This document shows, piece after piece, positions 1-6,880 of a DNA stretch of 18,015 nt (its first letter is position 1; every line of letters begins with the position of its first letter). The position numbers and the translations under genes are program-made. Source of the stretch: CAYONQ01 sp964405375 (lineage in GTDB: Bacteria; Planctomycetota; Phycisphaerae; Sedimentisphaerales; Anaerobacaceae); contig CAYONQ010000059.1 in the NCBI GenBank assembly GCA_964405375.1, forward strand, positions 1 through 18,015. Reading direction: 5' to 3'. The notes under the pieces are model-generated. The model worked only from the letters and a program-made list of their open reading frames with translations. It made no database searches and had not been told where the DNA came from.

Positions 1-176
1 TTCACCTGTTTGGTGAGGTCGTTGACCTTCTTGCTTAAGCCGTCTCTATCGGCCTTCAGGTCGTTGTATTTCTGCCTGTAATCACCGGCGTTTGCAACGT
101 AATTTACCACAACACCACAGAGGAAAATCGAGGCTAACGTCAATAAAACTATCAAAATCTTCGTAAGCGTACTCAA
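1..176 (-). CDS. Membrane-anchored coiled-coil protein, N-terminal part (runs off the window)
   Basis: The minus strand opens with a TTG codon at 176-174, preceded by a clear Shine-Dalgarno sequence (AAAGGAG, about 5-6 bases away). The reading frame stays open to the window edge, giving about 58 residues. Residues about 6-28 form one hydrophobic membrane segment (ILIVLLTLASIFLCGVVV). A polar, heptad-like stretch rich in K, D and L follows (YNDLKADRDGLSKKVNDLTK), typical of a coiled coil. The likely layout is an inner-membrane anchor with a periplasmic or cytoplasmic coiled coil. I do not recognise a named family, and the C-terminal part that would decide it lies outside the window. It has its own promoter (see 243-293), so it is probably not just the tail of the HEAT-lipoprotein operon. 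Confidence 0.72.
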   Translation of the reverse strand, partial: MSTLTKILIVLLTLASIFLCGVVVNYVANAGDYRQKYNDLKADRDGLSKKVNDLTKQV

Positions 177-242
177 GATTAGCTCCTTTCAGTAACTTCC
201 ACCTTCAAAACCCACCTGCCTGCCGCGATTCCACACCGCAGC

Positions 243-293
243 ATTATACCATATAATTTATACAATTTTACGTTTCGAGCCCGAAAAAGTCAA
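243..293 (-). promoter_or_regulatory. Strong sigma-70-type promoter for the partial gene at 1-176
   Basis: On the minus strand there is a -35 TTGACT (293-288), a spacer of exactly 17 bases and a -10 TAAAAT (270-265), five of six matches in each box. About 20 bases further on lies a second candidate, an extended -10 (TGGTATAAT, 251-243). Either would give a 5' UTR of roughly 60-85 bases before the TTG start at 176. The rest of the 177-440 spacer holds no gene that I can see. Confidence 0.65.
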
Positions 294-440
294 GTTATTT
301 TTAGGGCTTCATTCAGCGCTTTTTTACAGCAATCCCCATCGAGTCTGGCGACCCTGCAAAACAGCAGCCCTTCGGCAAACAGTGCAGATAAACCAGCCGA
401 CGAAGATGGGCTATAAAACATAAACAGAGAACTTCCAATT

Positions 441-1475
441 TCAGTTATTCATTTCGCACTGAAAAACGGCCTTGGCAGCAGCCAAACGGACAAATTTCGA
501 CTCGCTGTTCAGCAGTTGCGGCAGAAACTCTATAAGAGCCGGTGTTCCAATCTCCCCTATCGCCAGTGCCGTCCGTACATTAATCCGTTCGAGCCCCCCT
601 CTATCCATCTGCGCGGCGAGATTACCCCTAAAAACATCGAGAACCTCGGCTTCGCCGCTCGTATCGCCGAGCATACCGAGCTTTTCAGCTGCAGCCAGAC
701 GAATCTCCGGCACATCATCATCCAGCATAGTAATCAAGGCGTCTCTGGCCTTTAGCGTTCCAAGTGCCCCCATTGCACCTATACCAAAGACTCTATCGTC
801 GTGGTAGGCGCTTATAAGCATTGACCACAATTTCGGGTATATCCGCTCATCACCGAGTCGTGCTATGGCCTCTGCAGCGTTGAATCTGACCTTGGCGCCG
901 GAGGTTTCGTCTCTCATAGCCCAGTACAACAGCTTAAAATCACTTTCATCACCACCTTTGCCCAGCAGTAAAACAGCATTAGCCCTGACCCTCTGGTTTT
1001 CGCTGGTTATCGCCTGGCGAACAAGCCCGAGGTATTCTGGAGAGCCGAGCCTGCTAATCGCATAAGCGGCCCCGACTCTGACATCCTGGCGGTCTTTCAG
1101 CAGCCGGGTAACGTCACTTTTAGCAAGCTGATACTGCATATCACCTACGGCCAAAGCCGCCATAAATCTAACCGGCACAAACTCGTCTTTTAGTAACCGC
1201 TGCACCTTGGGCATAAATCTGACCTGCCTGGCGGCCATAACCACCTCGATAGCACTGGCCCTGACCTGCGGATTATCGTCAACTAAACATTCCTGAACTA
1301 TCTGGATAGCTTGGGGTCCAAGGGCCTTGGTCAGGTCGCTGCCAGAGAGACCTGTCTGAACCAGCTCGGCGCAACCGAAGACAAACACCGCCCAACTTAC
1401 AACTCCGTAAGCCACAAGCACCTTTGTGTCCTTACGTCGTTTTGCCTTTTGTGTTTTAGACAAGGCGTTTCTCAT
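441..1475 (-). CDS. HEAT-repeat protein, probable lipoprotein
   Basis: 344 residues. The N-terminus has a basic stretch (KTQKAKRRKDTK), a hydrophobic segment (VLVAYGVVSWAVFVFGC) and a cysteine at residue 35. VFGC is a loose lipobox (F at -2 is unusual), so a plain membrane anchor is the alternative. Residues about 45-340 are serial HEAT/PBS-lyase-like helical repeats of about 31 residues; recurring features are VRASAIEVV, VRFMAALAVGD, VRVGAAYAISRLG, VRFNAAEAIARLGD, IRLAAAEKLGMLGD and VRLAAAKAVF. Such repeats make a protein-binding solenoid, and the partner is unknown. The ATG overlaps the lnt stop (ATGA) and follows AGGGA about 8 bases upstream, so it is translationally coupled to lnt. That is a fitting neighbour, because Lnt finishes the lipid modification this protein would need. 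Confidence 0.82.
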   Translation of the reverse strand: MRNALSKTQKAKRRKDTKVLVAYGVVSWAVFVFGCAELVQTGLSGSDLTKALGPQAIQIVQECLVDDNPQVRASAIEVVMAARQVRFMPKVQRLLKDEFVPVRFMAALAVGDMQYQLAKSDVTRLLKDRQDVRVGAAYAISRLGSPEYLGLVRQAITSENQRVRANAVLLLGKGGDESDFKLLYWAMRDETSGAKVRFNAAEAIARLGDERIYPKLWSMLISAYHDDRVFGIGAMGALGTLKARDALITMLDDDVPEIRLAAAEKLGMLGDTSGEAEVLDVFRGNLAAQMDRGGLERINVRTALAIGEIGTPALIEFLPQLLNSESKFVRLAAAKAVFQCEMNN

Positions 1476-3229
1476 TTCGGCATCCCTGCAAACAAATTTC
1501 GCACCTTTTCAGTTCTGAAGAACCTTATCGAAGGCGGTACTATTATGAGCAAAATAAGACAAACCGCACAAGAAAAATCCAGCCACTGGCCGTACCTGCT
1601 AAAAAAGGTTGTTCTTTTATCTATCGGCATTCTATCGACGAACCAGCCGGCGCAGCCCGTCCTGTCCATAGCTTTATTCGGCAAATTACCGGCCATGAAG
1701 CCATTTTTTATGCGTCCAGCCGTGTCAATCAGGCAGCTTATGCCGGTATTGACGCTGCGCAATACTGCGAGGCGGTTCTCAACGGCCCTGAAAACGCAAA
1801 CAGCCGTATGCTGAGCCAGTTCTGTAGAGGGAAAAACCCTGCCATCCTTGAATCGCACGAACCAGCCGTCGTTGCTTATATTGACCAGCCAGTCGATACG
1901 CTTCCGTCCCTGTTCGTTTAACGCAAACCTGCGGGCAATTGCCGGCACAGCGTCCTCATAGCAAATCATTACACTGAACCTGTATGGCTGCCCGTCGCCG
2001 GTCATCTCAAAAACGGTATATTCACTGCCCGCATCGAGCGTGTAGTCATAATCATAGGGTGAAAACCTCATCAACAAATTATAAAGCAAGGGAAAACTCT
2101 TCTTGAACGGCACGAACTCGCCGAACGGAACCAGATGAATCTTACCATACTGTTCGTCTGCCTGGCTGCCGTCGGTTCGGTATAAAAAGGCCGAGTTATA
2201 CTTTTCAGCCAATCTTATATCGAAATTTTCCTGGACTTGGCCCCTGCCGCCATACGCACCCACAAGCACAAATGCGGTCTGCATCGAGTGCTCGCTGATA
2301 GCTTCGTCGAAGATCCTGTAGGAATGTGAAGAATCCAACAGCCGAAGGACCTGCGGCTCCAATATCGCCTGCACCATCGTCTCAGGCCAGACGATTAGCT
2401 CTCCGTGAGGAGTCCCCAGGACGGCACCGGCGTCGGCAGCGGCGCTGCTGTGGCCCAGCAGCTCATCAAATATCACGTCAGAGGCCTGAAACGACTGCTT
2501 GACCGACTGCGGAACATTTGACTGCACCGCCGCAACCAACGGGCCAAGCTTAACGAATTCGTCTGATTGGCCGACCCGCCACCGCCCATAAACAACAGTA
2601 GCCGCCAGTGCAACACACACTAAAGCGGTTTTTAGAAAATTGCCGCTCTTGAAAACCCTTCTCCGGCCGGCGGTAATTATCAAATCAGCTACCAGTCCAT
2701 TGACCATTGCTATCAAGAAAGAAACGCCGGCAGCACCGAATATGTCGGCAATCTGAATGAGTGTAATATTAGCATACTGGCTGTGAGCCAGAAACCGCCA
2801 GAAAAAGCCGCCCAGAAAAAGGCCCTGCAGTCGTTCCGCCCCGACGACCAGGACCGGCACAGCCAAAACCAGCGGTATCTTTTTCATCCTGCAGAAACGC
2901 AGGGCGACCGCAAGTATCGGCCAGAGCAGTGCCGTGTACAAACAAAAGGCGAACCAGCCGAGCGGCGTTACGGGAAAGAGCCAGTAAAGATTGCCCAGCC
3001 AGTAACAGAGTGAAACAAGATATGCGGCAACCGCCAATGGAAATGGTTTTGCTGCCGGCGAACAGACAAGGATAAACGGCACTAACGAAACCCACGCCAA
3101 CACCGACAGGCCAATCGGCGGCTGAATCACCGTCAGCATCGCCGCACTGGCAACAAGCCCCACCCATACAATGGGCTGGGCAAGCGCCGAATAAAGCAGT
3201 AGAATTTTCTTTGCCTTCGCACTTTTCAA
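1472..3229 (-). CDS. lnt: Apolipoprotein N-acyltransferase
   Basis: 585 residues; an inner-membrane enzyme that transfers the third acyl chain from a phospholipid to the N-terminal cysteine of lipoproteins. Residues about 10-215 contain six or so hydrophobic segments. A nitrilase-like (CN-hydrolase) periplasmic domain follows at about 230-535, and a final membrane segment near 550-567. The expected Glu-Lys-Cys triad is visible: E283 in VWPET, K363 in YGKIHLVPFGEFVPF and C423 in VMICYED. The family signature ISNDGWF is at 451-457. The start is TTG and overlaps the methyltransferase stop (TTGA); AGAGGA lies about 8-9 bases upstream. The length is slightly above the proteobacterial norm of about 510 residues. 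It is coupled to the methyltransferase upstream and the HEAT lipoprotein downstream. Confidence 0.95.
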   Translation of the reverse strand: MKSAKAKKILLLYSALAQPIVWVGLVASAAMLTVIQPPIGLSVLAWVSLVPFILVCSPAAKPFPLAVAAYLVSLCYWLGNLYWLFPVTPLGWFAFCLYTALLWPILAVALRFCRMKKIPLVLAVPVLVVGAERLQGLFLGGFFWRFLAHSQYANITLIQIADIFGAAGVSFLIAMVNGLVADLIITAGRRRVFKSGNFLKTALVCVALAATVVYGRWRVGQSDEFVKLGPLVAAVQSNVPQSVKQSFQASDVIFDELLGHSSAAADAGAVLGTPHGELIVWPETMVQAILEPQVLRLLDSSHSYRIFDEAISEHSMQTAFVLVGAYGGRGQVQENFDIRLAEKYNSAFLYRTDGSQADEQYGKIHLVPFGEFVPFKKSFPLLYNLLMRFSPYDYDYTLDAGSEYTVFEMTGDGQPYRFSVMICYEDAVPAIARRFALNEQGRKRIDWLVNISNDGWFVRFKDGRVFPSTELAQHTAVCVFRAVENRLAVLRSVNTGISCLIDTAGRIKNGFMAGNLPNKAMDRTGCAGWFVDRMPIDKRTTFFSRYGQWLDFSCAVCLILLIIVPPSIRFFRTEKVRNLFAGMPK

Positions 3230-4173
3230 TCGGCGATGTCCTCTAAAGCCGTTGTTATTTCCTCCCTGCTGTAGCGCTTTTGGCCGTTCAGTCTCACAGC
3301 AAACTGGTTTGTAAACAGTTCTAAAAGATTTTCGTCAGCAGCAATTTCTCCGGCGGGTCTTTCCATATCGGATAAAAGCCGTTTTAGCTCACTCATCTCA
3401 ATAGGGCTGGGAAATAAACCGCTTTGGCAGCGGTTCTTTAAATCGGCGAGACGCTTTTGTGCCTTTTCAACGTAACTTTTTGAGATTTCCACACCGACGT
3501 AATTTCTGCCTAACTGATAAGCCGCCGCCGCAGTTGTCCCTGAGCCGCTGAAAGGGTCGAGCACACAATCCGCCGGATTGGAGCTTACTGCTATGATTCT
3601 TTTAAGCAGGTTCTGCGGCATCTGGCAGGGGTGCCAGCCGGTGCGTTCCTTGAATGTGCCACAGACGCGAGAAAATTCATCCCAGACATCGTCAGGCATT
3701 TTACCTGCCGGGTTGGCCCGCTTGTCGTTATAAGTCAATTGCCTGTCCGAAGGGACGCGAACAGCACTGTCATTGAAAGTAAAATTCTTTTCGTCGTTGA
3801 CGAAGTAAAATATATGGGTGTGTGAGCGGGCGAATTTATTTTTCATTTGCTGACCGAAGGTGTAGTGCCATATCAACCAGTTGCGCATAAAAAGCTTTAA
3901 CTCATCGGCCATTATTTTCACATTCGCTGCGTACTCATCACCTATGGCTATGTAAAATGAGCCGTGCGGCTTTAGTACTTTTTTGCAAACCGCAATCCAC
4001 TCCCGCGTCCAGGCGATGTAGTTTTCGCGCTTTCGGCTATCGTTGTATTTATCGTATTTGTAGCCGATATTAAAAGGCGGGTCGGCAAAAATAAGGTCGG
4101 CAAAGGGCTTGCGAACTTTGCTTAGAACCTCTATGCAGTCGCCACAAATGATTTTATTGCGAAAACTTTGCAT
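3226..4173 (-). CDS. Beta-class DNA methyltransferase (N6-adenine or N4-cytosine), no restriction partner
   Basis: 315 residues; N6_N4_Mtase family. Catalytic motif IV, DPPF (31-34), comes before the AdoMet-binding motif I, DPFSGSGTT (206-214). That order defines the beta class, which includes CcrM-type enzymes. LGRNYVGVEIS after motif I fits the acidic loop that contacts AdoMet. The DPPF form suggests an adenine N6 target (N4-cytosine enzymes usually have SPPY), but the recognition sequence cannot be read from the protein. The C-terminal 70 residues are a helical tail of unknown role. No endonuclease gene is adjacent, so it may be a solitary regulatory or epigenetic methylase. It starts 14 bases after hepT, with AAGGG just upstream of the ATG. 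Confidence 0.88.
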   Translation of the reverse strand: MQSFRNKIICGDCIEVLSKVRKPFADLIFADPPFNIGYKYDKYNDSRKRENYIAWTREWIAVCKKVLKPHGSFYIAIGDEYAANVKIMADELKLFMRNWLIWHYTFGQQMKNKFARSHTHIFYFVNDEKNFTFNDSAVRVPSDRQLTYNDKRANPAGKMPDDVWDEFSRVCGTFKERTGWHPCQMPQNLLKRIIAVSSNPADCVLDPFSGSGTTAAAAYQLGRNYVGVEISKSYVEKAQKRLADLKNRCQSGLFPSPIEMSELKRLLSDMERPAGEIAADENLLELFTNQFAVRLNGQKRYSREEITTALEDIAD

Positions 4174-4187
4174 AGCCCTTGGAAAAT

Positions 4188-4529
4188 TTATATGTCGGCC
4201 AAAATATCTTCAATCGCGGTAACTAAAGGCGGAATGTCTCCGGAAACAATCTGCCAGACAACATCGAAATCTATATCATAATAGCCGTGAATCAATCGGT
4301 CCCTTGTGCCGGCAATTTCGCGCCAGGGAATTTGGGGATGTTCTCGCCGAAAACCTGTCGAAACAGCCCTTGCCGCCTCTCCGATAATCTCTAACAATCG
4401 AACAAGAGCCAATGCGAGCTTTTCGTCCCTGTTAAGGTCGTCTCTTTGAATCGAAGCTGTGTACTCGACTATTTTTTTTGCAGCGTCGAGCATATGGCGC
4501 AGGCGGACAATATCCTGCTCATTCTGCAT
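4188..4529 (-). CDS. hepT: HepT-like HEPN ribonuclease toxin (type VII toxin-antitoxin)
   Basis: 113 residues; the DUF86/HEPN family length. It carries the RX4HXY active-site motif exactly: R76 and H81 in RDRLIHGYY, followed by Y83. In characterised HepT toxins the Arg/His pair cuts RNA, and the tyrosine of this motif is AMPylated by the partner MntA to silence the toxin. Y83 is therefore the predicted modification site. The ATG lies inside the end of mntA, an 11-base overlap, so the two are coupled. The pair interrupts an otherwise housekeeping-like gene string, which suggests a later arrival, although its composition is not obviously different. Confidence 0.9.
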   Translation of the reverse strand: MQNEQDIVRLRHMLDAAKKIVEYTASIQRDDLNRDEKLALALVRLLEIIGEAARAVSTGFRREHPQIPWREIAGTRDRLIHGYYDIDFDVVWQIVSGDIPPLVTAIEDILADI

Positions 4530-4815
4530 ATTGCACCTTTGCTTCCTGAACGACCCTGGTGCGAAAATATCTGCTCAGAAACGCCGGTGTGTGTAAATCC
4601 ACCTTTCGGCCAAGCAACTCCGAAAGCTCGTCCTGCATCCGGAAAAACGCAAAGCCCGGGACATGGCCCTGCTCAAATTCCACGAGTATGTCCACATCGC
4701 TGCCGGCTGCAAAGTCATCCCGCAAAGCTGAGCCGAAAACACTGAGTCGGCGAATATGATGACTCCGGCAAAAATCTGCGATTCTGTCTTTTGGAATAAG
4801 CAAGTGCTTGTTCAT
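4519..4815 (-). CDS. mntA: MntA-like minimal nucleotidyltransferase antitoxin
   Basis: 98 residues. The nucleotidyltransferase signature GSX10DXD is intact: G28-S29 and D40-V41-D42 in VFGSALRD...GSDVDILVEF. In the MNT/HEPN system this enzyme inactivates HepT by adding AMP units to a tyrosine. Its C-terminus (residues about 60-98: LSELLGRKVDLHTPAFLSRYF) matches the short helical end of the family. It precedes hepT and overlaps it, the usual order for this pair. The start ATG at 4815 has AGAGG about 8 bases upstream. The gap to the upstream lipoprotein gene is only 51 bases. Confidence 0.9.
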   Translation of the reverse strand: MNKHLLIPKDRIADFCRSHHIRRLSVFGSALRDDFAAGSDVDILVEFEQGHVPGFAFFRMQDELSELLGRKVDLHTPAFLSRYFRTRVVQEAKVQYAE

Positions 4816-4866
4816 TGCAACGCCTCTGAAACTACAAAACTGTCCCCTATACCCTATCCGTTACCG

Positions 4867-5493
4867 TTACGGCTCGATTACTTTCTGCTCTGTAAATACC
4901 CTGCCGGAGAGATAATCGGTAAAGGTTACCCTGACCGTCAACGGCTCTTCGGTGCTTTCTATTTTGCCGGCCACGTCGAATGTCAACCTGTAATTGATGG
5001 TTATCAGCGTGGCAAACCAGAGCTTTTTCAGCTCGTCCGGCTCGACTCGCCACGCCCCCAGCAGCGCCTCGCCGTTATTTCTGTTCAGGTCCCATAGCTG
5101 GACGTCAACGGCGCCGGTGGCCTTTACGATGTCATTTTCTTCGTCAATCGGCTGAATATAGACAATCAGCGTTTCCTTTGTGCCGTCGTTGTCTTTATCA
5201 TAAAAGCCGGTGTATCTGGTAATTTTGATTTTCCGCAGCTCGTAAAGATTTTCGAGCTTTTCGGCAGGCAGACCGGAGAGGACCTCGAGCTGCTTTTTTA
5301 ATTCTTCGTTTTGGTCTCTGGACTGTTCGATTTGGCGTGTTAACTGCCTTTTTTCCTCTCTCAGTATCTGAATCTGCTCAGCCGGAGAAATCCTGCCGCC
5401 GATGTTTTCACAGCCGGCAGCAGCAAGCAGACAGACAGCCAGTATAGTTTGTACCGTACGATATCCGTTTAGCTTCGGCTTTTTAATCTTCAC
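4867..5493 (-). CDS. Coiled-coil lipoprotein with a DxDxDG loop, function unknown
   Basis: 208 residues. Signal peptide with a good lipobox (LAAAGC, Cys28). Residues about 36-75 are a strongly charged coiled coil (ILREEKRQLTRQIEQSRDQN). Residues about 88-205 look like one beta-sandwich domain (TLIVYIQP, VDVQLWDLN, LTVRVTFTDYLSG). At its front is FYDKDNDGTKE, with D99, D101 and D103 spaced like a calcium-binding EF-hand or dockerin loop. I do not recognise a named family. The GTG start overlaps the end of clpP by 11 bases and has only a weak ribosome site, so translation is probably coupled to clpP. Genes in this position behind tig-clpP are usually clpX, so the context is unusual and gives no clear function. 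Confidence 0.8.
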   Translation of the reverse strand: MKIKKPKLNGYRTVQTILAVCLLAAAGCENIGGRISPAEQIQILREEKRQLTRQIEQSRDQNEELKKQLEVLSGLPAEKLENLYELRKIKITRYTGFYDKDNDGTKETLIVYIQPIDEENDIVKATGAVDVQLWDLNRNNGEALLGAWRVEPDELKKLWFATLITINYRLTFDVAGKIESTEEPLTVRVTFTDYLSGRVFTEQKVIEP

Positions 5494-6121
5494 TTTTACT
5501 CGTTTCTTCTCTGACGATTTCAGGCGCTTTCTGCAGTATTCTATCGGCCAGGCCGTAATCGATTGCCTCTTTTGCCTCGAGCCAGAGATTCCGGTCGCAA
5601 TCTTTTTCTATCTTCTCAGCGGGCTGGCCGGTATGGTCGGCCAGTATATTATACAGCCGGCTGCGCAGCCGAAGTATCTCCTTCGCCTCGATTTCCAGGT
5701 CCGTAGCGGTCCCTTCAAGCACGCCTGCGATTAACGGCTGATGCAACAGGACCCTGCTGTTTGAGAGGAGAAAACGCCTGCCGGCCTTTCCGCCGGCCAG
5801 CAGCACTGCCGCCATACTTGCCGCCTGACCGACGCAGTACGTCGCTACATCACAACGCAAAAACTGCATCGTATCGTAAATCGCAAGCCCCGCCGTGATT
5901 GAACCTCCGGGCGAATTGATATAAAAATGAATATCCTTCTTGCTGTCTTCGTTGCTTAGAAACAGCATCTGGGCGATAATCAGGTTCGCAGCCGTATCGT
6001 CAGCCGGCCCGCCCAGAAAGACTATCCTGTCCTTGAGCAGTCTCGAGTAAATATCGTATGCACGCTCGGTTCGGCCGCTTTTTTCAATTACTATCGGCAC
6101 CAAATTCTCATTAACTGCCAT
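5483..6121 (-). CDS. clpP: ATP-dependent Clp protease proteolytic subunit, second copy
   Basis: 212 residues, the normal ClpP length. This is a serine peptidase that assembles into a tetradecameric barrel and works with a Clp ATPase. The triad is complete: S102 in GQAASMAAV, H127 in LLHQP, and D176 49 residues after the His, the canonical spacing. The oxyanion segment FYINSPGGSITAG is intact. The active-site region has one oddity, the sequence DRNLWLEAKEA where DRDxFLSAxEA is usual. It follows the first clpP after 23 bases. Both copies look catalytically competent, so a mixed ClpP1P2 barrel is possible, but this cannot be judged from sequence. Confidence 0.93.
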   Translation of the reverse strand: MAVNENLVPIVIEKSGRTERAYDIYSRLLKDRIVFLGGPADDTAANLIIAQMLFLSNEDSKKDIHFYINSPGGSITAGLAIYDTMQFLRCDVATYCVGQAASMAAVLLAGGKAGRRFLLSNSRVLLHQPLIAGVLEGTATDLEIEAKEILRLRSRLYNILADHTGQPAEKIEKDCDRNLWLEAKEAIDYGLADRILQKAPEIVREETSKSED

Positions 6122-6144
6122 ATTTCATATCCCATATAGTGTTT

Positions 6145-6804
6145 TTACTTCTTACTTTTCTTTTTTTCTTTCTTTTCTTTCTTTTCTTCCTCTTCTTTGT
6201 GCAGCACCTCATCGATAAGCCCGTATTCGCGCGCCTCCTCGGCGGTCATATATCTGTCTCTTTCGGTCTCGGCGGCGATTTTATCAATCGACTGGCCGGT
6301 ATGTTTTGAAAGAATCTCGTTTATCATAGTCTTGGCCTTCAAAATCTCCTCCGCCTGGATTTTGATATCGGCCGCCTGCCCGCCAATCCCGCCCCAGGGC
6401 TGATGGAGCATAACCTTAGCGTGCGGAAGAGCGTGCCTTTTACCCTTTGTTCCCGCCGCCAGTATCACCGCGGCGCCGGACTGTGCCCTGCCGATGCAAT
6501 AGGTCGCTACCGGGGCGCTGACAAAACGAATCGTGTCATAAATCGCCATTGTATCGTCAACGCTGCCGCCCGGCGAATTTATATACAAGCTGATTTCGGT
6601 GGCACGCTTAAGATTGTCTAAATACAGCATCTTCATAATAACCTCGGCAGCCCTGGCATAGGATATCTCGCCTATCAGAAACACAATTCGGTTCTCCAGC
6701 AGCATATCGTCAAGACTCATCTGACGATAACGCTGGTACTGACCATACTGATTGTATATATCGAGGTTTTTGGCGATACTTTTGCCGGAATGTTCAATAA
6801 ACAT
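6145..6804 (-). CDS. clpP: ATP-dependent Clp protease proteolytic subunit, first copy, with charged tail
   Basis: 219 residues. Triad: S109 in CIGRAQSGAAV, H134 in MLHQPWGG and D183 in ETERDRYMTAEEA, again 49 residues after the His. The segment around the serine is QSG instead of the common ASM, as in many second-type ClpP proteins. The glycine-rich strand YINSPGGSVDD is present. The last 16 or so residues are almost purely Lys/Glu (starting KEEEEKKEKKEKK), a low-complexity tail that ordinary ClpP lacks and that could alter docking of the ATPase partner. AAGGAAG about 8 bases before the ATG is a good ribosome site. The gene lies 76 bases downstream of tig. Confidence 0.93.
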   Translation of the reverse strand: MFIEHSGKSIAKNLDIYNQYGQYQRYRQMSLDDMLLENRIVFLIGEISYARAAEVIMKMLYLDNLKRATEISLYINSPGGSVDDTMAIYDTIRFVSAPVATYCIGRAQSGAAVILAAGTKGKRHALPHAKVMLHQPWGGIGGQAADIKIQAEEILKAKTMINEILSKHTGQSIDKIAAETERDRYMTAEEAREYGLIDEVLHKEEEEKKEKKEKKKSKK

Positions 6805-6880
6805 TTACAGCTTCCTTTAACAAATTAACAGCTTATCTCCATCAGCTACCTGTGGCAGAGCTACAAACTGCCCTTCTTAA

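Noticed and set aside
1311..1814. 167-residue plus-strand open frame spanning the lnt/HEAT junction
   Set aside because: It is antisense to two motif-bearing genes and has no recognisable domain.
3226..4815. A restriction-modification system made of the methyltransferase and its neighbours
   Set aside because: The neighbours are a HEPN/MNT toxin-antitoxin pair and lnt. No endonuclease or specificity gene is nearby, and the PD-(D/E)XK genes are more than 10 kb away.
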